Part shown: in pieces, positions 8,705-15,219 of the stretch
Numbering within the stretch: position 1 is the stretch's first letter
How the letters are laid out: each line of letters starts with the position of its first letter
Assembly (NCBI GenBank): GCA_964386405.1
Contig: CAYLRW010000036.1
Location: forward strand, 1 to 17,574
Direction: 5' to 3'
Length of the DNA: 17,574 nucleotides
Origin: RZYP01 sp964386405
GTDB lineage: Bacteria; Bacillota; Negativicutes; Acidaminococcales; Acidaminococcaceae
Position numbers and translations under genes: made by a program
The notes under the pieces: generated by a model
The model's database searches: none
What the model was told of the DNA's origin: nothing
The model's input: the letters and a program-made list of their open reading frames with translations, nothing else

Positions 8705-9076
8705 ATGCAGGCAGATATAGGCTTTGAACAAAGAATGCGGTTTGTCCGTTTATATGATATTTATGGTGGTCTTTTGACTGACAAGCAGCAGAACTGTATG
8801 GAAATGCATTTTTATAATGACTTGTCGCTTTCAGAAATTGCCGACGAGTATGGAGTTTCCAGACAGGCTATTTATGATCTTATTAAAAGAGCGGGCCAGA
8901 TTCTGGAGCGGTATGAGGACAGATTAAAGCTGCTGGAGCGTGACGAAGAAAATAGTGATATGCTTCTTCATGCAGAGGAATTGCTGACAGATTATATCAA
9001 CGACCACAGCAAGGCAGCTAATTTAGAATTATTACAAACAATTTTACGCGAGCTAAATGGTAAAGGCAGGGCATAA
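8705..9076 (+). CDS. ylxM: YlxM family SRP-associated helix-turn-helix protein
   Basis: Small (123-residue) protein of the YlxM/p13 family, usually encoded just ahead of ffh. Its helix-turn-helix resembles sigma-70 region 4: SLSEIADEYGVSRQAIYDLI at 41-60, followed by a helical, charged C-terminal half. Streptococcal YlxM is reported to bind SRP components and affect Ffh GTPase activity; a DNA-binding role is also conceivable. The start is ATG 8705 with GGTGA at 8696-8700. A longer frame from TTG 8639 would start in the -35 box, upstream of the expected transcript start, and is rejected. The ffh ATG lies 2 bases after the stop, implying tight co-expression. Confidence 0.92.
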   Translation: MQADIGFEQRMRFVRLYDIYGGLLTDKQQNCMEMHFYNDLSLSEIADEYGVSRQAIYDLIKRAGQILERYEDRLKLLERDEENSDMLLHAEELLTDYINDHSKAANLELLQTILRELNGKGRA

Positions 9077-9078
9077 CG

Positions 9079-10425
9079 ATGGCATTTGAAGGCTTGTCAG
9101 ATAGATTACAGAATGCAATAAGAAAAATTCGTGGCAGTCAAAAAGTCACAGAAGATGATTTAAAGGAAACACTACGAGAAGTACGGATGGCTCTTTTAGA
9201 AGCAGACGTAAACTTCAAAGTCGTTAAAGATTTTATTGCCAAAATAAAAGAGCGGGCTATGGGTCAAGAAGTGCAGGCTAGTCTGACACCAGGTCAATTT
9301 ATTATTAAAATAGTTAATGAAGAATTAACCGAGTTATTAGGCGGTACCCAAAGTAAACTGATGGTTGCCTCCAAGCCGCCGACTGTCATCATGCTTGTTG
9401 GTTTGCAAGGCGCTGGTAAAACTACTACCGCAGGCAAATTAGCTAACCATTTACGCAAAAATGGTAAAAAACCATTGTTAGTTGCCGGAGACGTTTACCG
9501 TCCGGCTGCAATTAAACAACTTCAGGTTCTTGGTGAGCAGTTGAATATACCTGTATTTTCTCTTGGAGATCAGGTTTCACCTGTGGAAATTGCCAAGCAG
9601 TCGATGAGCAAAGCATTTTCACTGGCATGTGATACCGTAATCATTGATACGGCCGGCCGCCTTCATATTAACGAGGAATTGATGGGTGAGCTTAAAGACA
9701 TCAAGAATACAGTAAAGCCGCATGAAATACTGCTTGTTGTTGATGCAATGACAGGACAGGATGCAGTTACCGTTGCCGAAACGTTTAATAACGATCTGGG
9801 TATTGATGGTTTAATCGTCACCAAGCTTGATGGCGATGCCAGAGGTGGTGCTGTTTTATCAGTTAAGGCTGTTACCGGCAGACCAGTTAAATTCGTTGGT
9901 ATGGGCGAGAAACTTGACGCCTTGGAACCTTTCCATCCTGACCGTATGGCTTCACGTATCTTGGGCATGGGCGATGTTTTGTCATTAATAGAGAAGGCTC
10001 AGGCTGTTTTTGATGCCGAAGATGCCGCCAAACTTGAAAAAAAGATGCGCAAAGAGGAGTTCACCCTCGAGCAATTCTTAGAGCAGATGCAGCAAGTCAA
10101 AAAGCTCGGCTCGTTAGAATCCATTCTTGGTATGCTACCCGGTATGGGCAATATAAGTCAAAAACTTAAAGATGCAAATGTTGATGAAAAAGAGTTGGAT
10201 CGCGTTGAGGCAATAATAAGGTCTATGACTTTATCTGAGCGTAGAAATCCAAATATCATAAATGGCAGCAGACGCAAGAGAATTGCTACTGGCTCAGGCA
10301 CAAGGGTGCAGGATGTCAATAAACTGCTGAAGAATTTTGAACAAAGTAAAAAAATGATGAAAAAAATCAAGGGAATGAACAAGTTTGCTTCAAAAGGAAG
10401 TTTTAAACTACCTTTTATGCAATAA
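9079..10425 (+). CDS. ffh: Signal recognition particle protein Ffh
   Basis: GTPase subunit of SRP; with 4.5S/scRNA it binds signal sequences of nascent secretory and membrane proteins and delivers them to FtsY. The 448-residue protein has an N-domain (1-95), a G-domain with P-loop GLQGAGKT at 108-115, DTAGR at 190-194 and TKLDGDARGG from 248, and an M-domain from about 300. The M-domain holds the methionine-rich helices (FLEQMQQVKKLG, MLPGMG) and the RNA-binding region near residues 383-402 (SERRNP, INGSRRKRIATGSG). The C-terminus is lysine- and methionine-rich. Ribosome binding site GGCAGGG at 9065-9071 lies in the ylxM 3' end, 7 bases before the ATG. rpsP follows after 35 bases with no visible terminator. 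Confidence 0.98.
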   Translation: MAFEGLSDRLQNAIRKIRGSQKVTEDDLKETLREVRMALLEADVNFKVVKDFIAKIKERAMGQEVQASLTPGQFIIKIVNEELTELLGGTQSKLMVASKPPTVIMLVGLQGAGKTTTAGKLANHLRKNGKKPLLVAGDVYRPAAIKQLQVLGEQLNIPVFSLGDQVSPVEIAKQSMSKAFSLACDTVIIDTAGRLHINEELMGELKDIKNTVKPHEILLVVDAMTGQDAVTVAETFNNDLGIDGLIVTKLDGDARGGAVLSVKAVTGRPVKFVGMGEKLDALEPFHPDRMASRILGMGDVLSLIEKAQAVFDAEDAAKLEKKMRKEEFTLEQFLEQMQQVKKLGSLESILGMLPGMGNISQKLKDANVDEKELDRVEAIIRSMTLSERRNPNIINGSRRKRIATGSGTRVQDVNKLLKNFEQSKKMMKKIKGMNKFASKGSFKLPFMQ

Positions 10426-10460
10426 ATTATTTCGGTTAATTTAAGGAGGTGAAAATAGAA

Positions 10461-10742
10461 ATGGCAGTTAAAATTCGTTTAAAACGTATGGGTGCTAAAA
10501 AGAACCCTTTCTTCCGTATTGTTGTAGCTGACGCTCGTGCTCCACGTGATGGCCGCTTTATTGAAAGCATCGGTTTTTATGATTCTACAGTACAACCTGC
10601 AGTAGTAAAAATTGATGAAGAAAAAGCATTGTCCTGGATGTCTAAAGGTGCACAACCTACTGATACTGTTAAATCCTTATTCAGCAAAGATGGTATTATT
10701 GCTAAATACGCTGAAGCAAAAGCTAAAAAAAGTGAGGCGTGA
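10461..10742 (+). CDS. rpsP: 30S ribosomal protein S16
   Basis: Small-subunit protein that binds 16S rRNA early in 30S assembly. The N-terminus MAVKIRLKRMGAKKNPFFRI and the following VVADARAPRDGRFIESIGFY are classic S16. The protein is 93 residues. The start is ATG 10461 with a near-perfect ribosome binding site AAGGAGGTGA at 10443-10452; the alternative GTG at 10449 lies inside that site and is rejected. It heads the rpsP-khpA-ylqD-rimM-trmD cluster. No separate promoter is clear, so it is likely read from the ylxM-ffh promoter. Confidence 0.98.
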   Translation: MAVKIRLKRMGAKKNPFFRIVVADARAPRDGRFIESIGFYDSTVQPAVVKIDEEKALSWMSKGAQPTDTVKSLFSKDGIIAKYAEAKAKKSEA

Positions 10743-10747
10743 TTGAC

Positions 10748-10975
10748 ATGAAAGAATTGGTAGAAATCATGGCCAAGTCTCTAGTGAATAATCCGTCCGC
10801 AGTAGTCGTGGAGGAGGAAACAACCGGTACTACAACGGTGCTTCGCCTCCATGTTGCTCCTGAGGATATGGGTAAAGTTATTGGCAAACAAGGTCGTATT
10901 GCTAAAGCAATCCGTGTTGTTTTAAAAGCAGTTGCGACGCGTGAAAATGTCAAAGTCGTCGTTGAGATTGTTTAA
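10748..10975 (+). CDS. khpA: KH-domain RNA-binding protein KhpA (YlqC family)
   Basis: Small RNA-binding protein of 75 residues, nearly all one KH domain. The GxxG loop lies in GKVIGKQGRIAKAIR (about residues 42-56, IGKQG at 45-49). In streptococci and related bacteria KhpA pairs with KhpB/Jag and influences cell division and elongation through RNA binding. The rpsP-khpA-rimM order is widely conserved. The start is ATG 10748 with GAGG at 10734-10737; a GTG at 10739 overlapping the rpsP stop would add three residues but leaves almost no room for the ribosome binding site. Confidence 0.95.
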   Translation: MKELVEIMAKSLVNNPSAVVVEEETTGTTTVLRLHVAPEDMGKVIGKQGRIAKAIRVVLKAVATRENVKVVVEIV

Positions 10976-10993
10976 AAAGGATGGTTTAACATA

Positions 10994-11401
10994 ATGGATA
11001 AAATGACCGTAAGAATGCCGGTTGCAATTAAAGCTAAGGTTACTGAGACTTTAAAAACGAAAATTATTGGAGATCTCCAAAAAAGAATACAACAAATTAG
11101 TCTGGAACTTGAACAATTTGAATTTACTGCAAAACGTGCTATTGTTGAGCAGGAAAATCAGGATGAAAGTTTAGTTGAAGCTTTGCAACAGCAAATTGAA
11201 GTTGAACGTTCAAAACGTATTGCAGCTAAACAAGAAACTGAAGCAAAACTTAAAAGAGCTGAGAAATTAGAATATGGCGCTGAAATTGGTCATGGTCAAC
11301 TTGAAAGAACAGTTGATTTGGAAATCGGTACTGATCTTGATAAAATAATGGGTGCTGAAATTGTAACGGAAGACGGCAAAATTGTCGCCTTTAGAGCCTG
11401 A
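10994..11401 (+). CDS. ylqD: YlqD family protein of unknown function
   Basis: A 135-residue protein recognised mainly by position between khpA and rimM and by resemblance to YlqD. Residues about 15-95 are a charged, glutamine- and glutamate-rich helix that looks like a coiled coil. The C-terminal 40 residues (LERTVDLEIG, then MGAEIVTEDGKIVAFRA) look like a small beta-rich domain. No catalytic motif is visible. The ribosome binding site is poor: AAAAGGA at 10975-10981 is about 12 bases from ATG 10994. Conserved neighbours suggest a role in ribosome or RNA biology, but this is inference. Its 3' end either abuts or overlaps rimM depending on the rimM start. Confidence 0.8.
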   Translation: MDKMTVRMPVAIKAKVTETLKTKIIGDLQKRIQQISLELEQFEFTAKRAIVEQENQDESLVEALQQQIEVERSKRIAAKQETEAKLKRAEKLEYGAEIGHGQLERTVDLEIGTDLDKIMGAEIVTEDGKIVAFRA

Positions 11402-11405
11402 TATC

Positions 11406-11903
11406 TTGGACAAGAGAATTGTTATTGGCGCCATTGTCGCCCCGCATGGTGTGCGGGGCGAATTTCGTGTAATGCCCCTGACCGAAAACCCCGATATGTT
11501 TCCAGCTTTAAAATATTTCTTTTTGGAAGACGGACGTAAACTGTCCGTTATTGCTGCACGTTTTCATAAGAACGTCTTTTTGGTTAAAGTAAGTGAAATT
11601 AATAGCATGGATGAGGCTGAATTGCTGCGCGGCAAGAAAGTGCTGATTGATACTGCGGATTTACCGCCTCTCAAGAAAGACCAGTTTTACGTTTCTGATT
11701 TAATTGGCTTCTCTGTTTATGACGAAGACAATTCTTTGCTTGGCAAACTTAAAGATGTTCTGGCTACCGGCAGCAATGATGTCTTCGTTGTAGGAAAAGC
11801 CGATGGCAGCGAGATACTGGTTCCTGCCTTGAAAGCGAATATCAAAGAAATTAATATGGCAGAAAAAAGCATTTTGGTTAAACTGCCGGAATGGGCTGAG
11901 TAG
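11406..11903 (+). CDS. rimM: Ribosome maturation factor RimM
   Basis: 16S rRNA processing factor that binds S19 and helps build the 30S head. The N-terminal domain has VIGAIVAPHGVRGEFRV (about 6-22), the most conserved RimM motif. A PRC-barrel follows with FYVSDLIGFSVYDEDNSLLGKL and SNDVFVV, ending EILVPALK...KSILVKLPEWAE. I place the start at TTG 11406 (165 residues, MDKRIVIGAI), 4 bases after the ylqD stop, with GAG at 11394-11396 as a weak ribosome binding site. A TTG at 11382 within ylqD would add eight residues and has GGAAGACGG upstream, so it remains possible. trmD starts 2 bases after the stop. Confidence 0.93.
   Translation: MDKRIVIGAIVAPHGVRGEFRVMPLTENPDMFPALKYFFLEDGRKLSVIAARFHKNVFLVKVSEINSMDEAELLRGKKVLIDTADLPPLKKDQFYVSDLIGFSVYDEDNSLLGKLKDVLATGSNDVFVVGKADGSEILVPALKANIKEINMAEKSILVKLPEWAE
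11438..11460 (+). other. Strong GC-rich hairpin inside rimM
   Basis: A 9-bp perfect stem, CGCCCCGCA at 11438-11446 with TGCGGGGCG at 11452-11460, loop TGGTG. It encodes the conserved PHGVRGE part of RimM about 30 bases from its start and lacks a T-run, so it is not a terminator. It stands out in AT-rich DNA and could affect translation or RNA stability; it may also be only a by-product of codon choice. Confidence 0.55.
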
Positions 11904-11905
11904 AA

Positions 11906-12655
11906 GTGAATTTTCTTTTTATTACTTTGTTCCCGGAATTTATTGAACAAGCAACCTCTTTCAGTATTATCAAGAGAGCGGTTGAACAGGGTTTATTGTC
12001 TGTTTCTTGCATAAATCCCCGTGACTTTACTCATGATAAGCATAAGACTGTTGATGACACCCCTTTCGGCGGTGGTGTTGGCATGGTTTTAAAAGTTGAA
12101 CCTTTTGCCGCAGCGGTTAAAGAAGCAAAAAGGTTATTGCCAAATGCAGCTGTTATTGCGCTTTGCCCTGGCGGTAATACTTTAAATCAAAATATCGTTG
12201 AACGATTTGCTGAAGCTGATCGCGACTTGATTTTTTTATGCGGTCACTATGAAGGTTTTGATGAGAGAATATTTGCCTGGGTAGATGAGAAGGTATCAAT
12301 TGGTGATTATGTACTGACAGGCGGAGAGCTTCCGGCTTTAGTAGTCATGGACGCTGTCGCACGTTATATACCGGGAGTATTAGGTAAAGAAGAAAGTGCT
12401 TCGGAGGAATCGTTCAGCGAAGGATTGCTTGAGTATCCCCAATATACAAGACCAGTTGTTTTTGAAGGGCTGGAGGTTCCGGAGGTATTGCGAGGCGGTA
12501 ACCATGCGCTCATAAAAGAATGGCGCAGAAAGGAAGCCTTGCGTGCTACCTATAAGCACCGTCCTGATTTACTTACCAAAGCAGTTTTGAATAAAGACGA
12601 CGGCAGATTGCTATTAGCTGTAATTAAAGAGACTAAAGGTGAAAACAATGGCTAA
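11906..12655 (+). CDS. trmD: tRNA (guanine-37-N1)-methyltransferase TrmD
   Basis: SPOUT-class enzyme that makes m1G37 in tRNAs reading CNN codons, which prevents +1 frameshifts. The 249-residue protein has FITLFPEFI at the N-terminus, RDFTHDKHKTVDDTPFGGGVGM at 39-60, the trefoil-knot SAM site with CGHYEGFDERI from 112 and SIGDYVLTGGELPALVVMDAVARYIPGVLG at 131-160, and LLEYPQYTRPVVFEG around 174-188. Arg153 corresponds to E. coli Arg154. The catalytic Asp169 of E. coli aligns with Glu168 here. The start is GTG 11906, 2 bases after rimM. The 3' end overlaps the next gene by 8 bases, so the two are likely translationally coupled. Confidence 0.97.
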   Translation: MNFLFITLFPEFIEQATSFSIIKRAVEQGLLSVSCINPRDFTHDKHKTVDDTPFGGGVGMVLKVEPFAAAVKEAKRLLPNAAVIALCPGGNTLNQNIVERFAEADRDLIFLCGHYEGFDERIFAWVDEKVSIGDYVLTGGELPALVVMDAVARYIPGVLGKEESASEESFSEGLLEYPQYTRPVVFEGLEVPEVLRGGNHALIKEWRRKEALRATYKHRPDLLTKAVLNKDDGRLLLAVIKETKGENNG

Positions 12656-13220
12656 TTTGTATCTTGGCTTAGTGCATTATCCAATATATAACAAGAATAT
12701 GAAAGTTGTCGCCACCGCGGTTACTAATTTTGATATTCATGATATTTCACGTACGGCACGTACTTACGATGTTAAACGATACTTTTTGATTCATCCATTA
12801 GACGAACAGAAAAAAATTATTACTAAAATCACTGATTATTGGCAGAAAGGTTTTGGACAGGTGTATAATCCTGACCGCAGCAATGCCTTGGAGAGAGTTA
12901 ATTATATTCCCAGCATTGAAGATGCTATTGATGCAATAGAAGAGATTGAAGGCGTTAGGCCTTTGACTATTACCACGGATGCAAGAAAATATGACAATAC
13001 TGTTTCATATGGTTTTGTAAGGAATCTTCTCAAAGAAGGTTCACAGCCAATTCTTTTATTATTTGGCACAGGTTTTGGTATAGAAAAGAGTGTCATGAGC
13101 AGTTTTGACTATATTTTAGAACCAATATATGGAACATGCGACTATAATCATCTATGTGTAAGGTCTGCAGCAGCAATTATTATGGACCGCATTGCCGGTG
13201 AGCAATGGTGGCTAAAATAG
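12648..13220 (+). CDS. Predicted SPOUT-family RNA methyltransferase (COG4752 type)
   Basis: A 190-residue protein that I recognise as the SAM-dependent RNA methyltransferase family often encoded between trmD and rplS, including the Thermotoga protein TM1570 (from memory). Visible SPOUT features are NFDIHDISRTARTYDV near 27-42, PILLLFGTGFGI at 134-145 as the SAM-binding knot strand, and DYNHLCVRSAAAIIMDRI at 165-182. The family shows a SAM-binding fold, but I know of no established RNA target. The start is ATG 12648 with AAAGGTGA at 12635-12642; the upstream GTG 12639 lies within this site. It overlaps the trmD 3' end by 8 bases. A promoter for rplS begins 3 bases after its stop. Confidence 0.85.
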   Translation: MANLYLGLVHYPIYNKNMKVVATAVTNFDIHDISRTARTYDVKRYFLIHPLDEQKKIITKITDYWQKGFGQVYNPDRSNALERVNYIPSIEDAIDAIEEIEGVRPLTITTDARKYDNTVSYGFVRNLLKEGSQPILLLFGTGFGIEKSVMSSFDYILEPIYGTCDYNHLCVRSAAAIIMDRIAGEQWWLK

Positions 13221-13222
13221 TG

Positions 13223-13251
13223 TTGCTATGCGCTATTCTTTGTGATATAAT
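13223..13251 (+). promoter_or_regulatory. Extended -10 sigma-A promoter for rplS
   Basis: TTGCTA (13223-13228), a 17-base spacer and a perfect TATAAT (13246-13251) preceded by TG at 13243-13244, giving an extended -10 element. The expected transcript start is near 13258, about 70 bases before the rplS ATG. rplS can therefore be expressed apart from the upstream modification genes. Confidence 0.8.
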
Positions 13252-13257
13252 ACATGC

Positions 13258-13327
13258 GTATGTAAGACGGACGGTCCGCTGTTGATTTTGTTCATACATG
13301 AACGTCTATGATATTGAGGAGGAAATT
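13258..13327 (+). promoter_or_regulatory. rplS 5' leader, possible L19 autoregulatory element
   Basis: Untranslated leader of about 70 nt with several inverted repeats: AGACG (13265-13269) can pair with CGTCT (13303-13307). Between or overlapping these arms lie CGGAC-G-GTCCG (13268-13278) and TTCAT-AC-ATGAA (13291-13302). Some of these pairings exclude each other. An L19 leader family is known from low-GC Gram-positives at this location; I cannot confirm a match by eye. The ribosome binding site AGGAGG at 13317-13322 lies just beyond the possible structure. Confidence 0.4.
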
Positions 13328-13669
13328 ATGAACATTATTGAAGTATTGGAACAAGAACAACTTCGTTCCGACATTCCGGATTTTCGTGCCGGAGACACTG
13401 TAAAAGTATTTGTTAAGGTTGTTGAAGGAACCAGGGAACGTGTTCAGTTGTTTGAAGGTGTCGTTATCGCTCGCAGCGGTGGCGGTGTGCGTGAAATGTT
13501 TACTGTACGTCGCATTTCTTCCGGCGTTGGTGTGGAAAGAACTTTCCCACTTCACTCACCAAGATTGGAAAAAATTGAAGTTGCTCGTCGCGGCATTGTT
13601 CGCAGAGCAAAGCTTTATTATCTGCGTAATCTTACCGGTAAAGCAGCTCGTATTAGAGAAAGACGCTAA
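13328..13669 (+). CDS. rplS: 50S ribosomal protein L19
   Basis: Large-subunit protein near the 30S-50S interface. MNIIEVLEQEQLRSDIPDFRAGDTVKVFVKVVEG, FEGVVIARSGGGVREMFTVRRIS and the end KLYYLRNLTGKAARIRERR are unmistakable L19. It has 113 residues, the usual length. The start is ATG 13328 with AGGAGG at 13317-13322. An in-frame ATG at 13298 would add ten residues (MNVYDIEEEI) but falls in the leader without a ribosome binding site. It has its own promoter and a strong terminator, so it can be transcribed as a single gene. Confidence 0.98.
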   Translation: MNIIEVLEQEQLRSDIPDFRAGDTVKVFVKVVEGTRERVQLFEGVVIARSGGGVREMFTVRRISSGVGVERTFPLHSPRLEKIEVARRGIVRRAKLYYLRNLTGKAARIRERR

Positions 13670-13678
13670 TCGGAATCT

Positions 13679-13710
13679 AAAGGGACTGTTTATCAGTCCC
13701 TTTTGTTATT
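13679..13710 (+). terminator. Rho-independent terminator after rplS
   Basis: A 10-bp perfect stem (13679-13688 with 13694-13703), loop TTTAT, followed by TGTTATTTT. It sits 10 bases after the rplS stop. Confidence 0.92.
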
Positions 13711-13756
13711 TTAAGAAAAGAAAACTATTTAGCGTTACTGAGAGGAGCAAAGCAAT

Positions 13757-14293
13757 ATGAAGAAAAAATCTGATAATACCTGGCAGGACATTGTCAGTGA
13801 TTGGCTATATTCAATTATCATTGCGGTTGTGCTGGCCTTCTGTATCAGAACCTTTATCGTCGAACCATATATGGTTTCCGGTCCATCCATGCTCCCTACA
13901 CTAGAAAATGGTGAACGCTTGTTGGTTAACAAGTTTGTTTATTTTGTCAGTGAACCTAAGAGAGATGAAATAGTTATTTTCAAATATCCTATGGACGAAA
14001 GCAGAGATTTCATTAAAAGAGTAATTGCTGTAGGTGGCGATACTGTTGAGATTCGTGATGGGCAGGTCTATGTTAATGGCGTATTGAAGAAAGAGCCTTA
14101 TATAAAAGAGCCTAACCATAGTACTTATCGCAAATCAGTTGTGCCTAAGGATCATATTTTTGTTTTAGGTGATAATCGCAATAATTCTGAAGACAGTCGC
14201 TACAGCGACGTGGGCTTCGTGCCATTAAAGTTAGTTAAAGGCAAGGCAAGCGTAATTTTCTGGCCGTTTGAAAAAGGCAGGACTTTACCTTGA
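13757..14293 (+). CDS. lepB: Signal peptidase I
   Basis: Membrane-bound serine protease that removes signal peptides from secreted proteins. The 178-residue protein has a single membrane helix at about 17-35 (LYSIIIAVVLAFCIRTFIV), then box B SGPSMLPTL with nucleophile Ser44, box D RDFIKRVIAVGGD with general base Lys87, and box E GDNRNNSEDSRYSDVGFV at 138-155. Length and the single anchor resemble Gram-positive SipS-type enzymes rather than the two-helix E. coli enzyme. Ribosome binding site AGAGGAG (13741-13747) is 9 bases from ATG 13757. The gene follows the rplS terminator; only a weak promoter candidate (TTGTTA-N17-TATTTA, 13703-13731) is visible. It is followed by rbgA after 24 bases. Confidence 0.97.
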   Translation: MKKKSDNTWQDIVSDWLYSIIIAVVLAFCIRTFIVEPYMVSGPSMLPTLENGERLLVNKFVYFVSEPKRDEIVIFKYPMDESRDFIKRVIAVGGDTVEIRDGQVYVNGVLKKEPYIKEPNHSTYRKSVVPKDHIFVLGDNRNNSEDSRYSDVGFVPLKLVKGKASVIFWPFEKGRTLP

Positions 14294-14317
14294 TGGCAGT
14301 GAGGGGAGGTAATGACT

Positions 14318-15178
14318 ATGGACTTTAAGATTCAATGGTTTCCGGGCCATATGACAAAGGCAAAACGTATGATGGAAACACAGTTGAAATTGGTAGACGT
14401 AGTTATTGAAATGCTGGATGCCAGAATACCGCGTTCCAGTACAAACCCGATGTTGCTTGAAATGCTTGGAAATAAACCTAAACTTGTTGCCCTGAATAAG
14501 ATTGATATGGCTGATCCGGTGAAAACTGACACTTGGCTGCAGATATTTAAAAATAACGGGTTAACTGTAGTAAAAGTTGATTGTGCTACTGGCAAAGGCG
14601 TTAAACAATTAATTAGTGCAGTTCAGGAAATTGCTAAACCGGTCAACGAGAAATGGGCTAAAAAAGGTGTAAAAAATCGGCCTATTCGTGTGATGATCGT
14701 CGGCGTTCCTAACGTTGGTAAATCGACGCTTATCAATCGCTTGGTTGGTAAAAATAAGGTTATTGCTGCCGACAGGCCTGGTGTCACGCGCGGACAGCAG
14801 TGGATTACTATTGCTAAAGGCTTGGAATTATTGGATACGCCAGGCGTTTTATGGCCAAAATTCGATGATCCGGAGATTGGTTTTTGTCTAGCTGTTACAG
14901 GCGCTATCAAAGAAGAAGTTTTTGATAGAGAACAGGCTGTTATGCTTTTGGTTGAAAGACTAAAAATTAATTATGGCAAGGAAATTTCTGAAAAATACGG
15001 TGCCGAAATATTGGAGACAGACTCTGTTGAAGATGTTTTGACGAAGATTGCGGCAGCACGAGGTTGTTTGAAAACGGGTGGTATACCAGATATCGAAAAA
15101 GTTATACAGTTGGTGTTGCGAGATTTCCGAACCGGACGTTTGGGGCGCTTTACACTGGATAATCCGGATAGAAAATAA
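14318..15178 (+). CDS. rbgA: Ribosome biogenesis GTPase RbgA (YlqF)
   Basis: Circularly permuted GTPase needed for late assembly of the 50S subunit. The 286-residue protein has the N-terminal IQWFPGHMTKAKR with the conserved His11, then G4 NKID at 60-63, G1 GVPNVGKS at 129-136, the G2 region with Thr157 in RPGVTRGQQW, and G3 DTPG at 173-176. The G4-G1-G3 order proves the permutation. A helical C-terminal RNA-binding domain ends LRDFRTGRLGRFTLD. The start is ATG 14318 with GGGGAGGT at 14303-14310, 7 bases upstream; ATG 14312 lies too close to that site. It forms a pair with lepB and ends at a terminator. Confidence 0.97.
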   Translation: MDFKIQWFPGHMTKAKRMMETQLKLVDVVIEMLDARIPRSSTNPMLLEMLGNKPKLVALNKIDMADPVKTDTWLQIFKNNGLTVVKVDCATGKGVKQLISAVQEIAKPVNEKWAKKGVKNRPIRVMIVGVPNVGKSTLINRLVGKNKVIAADRPGVTRGQQWITIAKGLELLDTPGVLWPKFDDPEIGFCLAVTGAIKEEVFDREQAVMLLVERLKINYGKEISEKYGAEILETDSVEDVLTKIAAARGCLKTGGIPDIEKVIQLVLRDFRTGRLGRFTLDNPDRK

Positions 15179-15206
15179 ACAGGACCATTTTGGCCCTGTT
15201 TTTTTA
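15178..15206 (+). terminator. Rho-independent terminator after rbgA
   Basis: Stem AACAGG (15178-15183) with CCTGTT (15195-15200), one A/C internal mismatch, two more G-C pairs (15185-15186 with 15192-15193), a short ATTTT loop and a run of T at 15201-15205. It begins at the last base of the rbgA stop codon. The rnhB ribosome binding site starts right after it. Confidence 0.85.
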
Positions 15207-15219
15207 TGAGGTGTTATAC

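Noticed and set aside
13703..13731. Possible lepB promoter TTGTTA-N17-TATTTA at the end of the rplS terminator
   Set aside because: The -10 box matches only 3 of 6 consensus bases and much of the -35 box is the terminator T-run; too weak to list as a feature.
13410..13760. Plus-strand open frame of 116 codons overlapping rplS and running to lepB
   Set aside because: It is in another frame of rplS, crosses the rplS terminator, lacks a ribosome binding site and shows no recognisable protein features.
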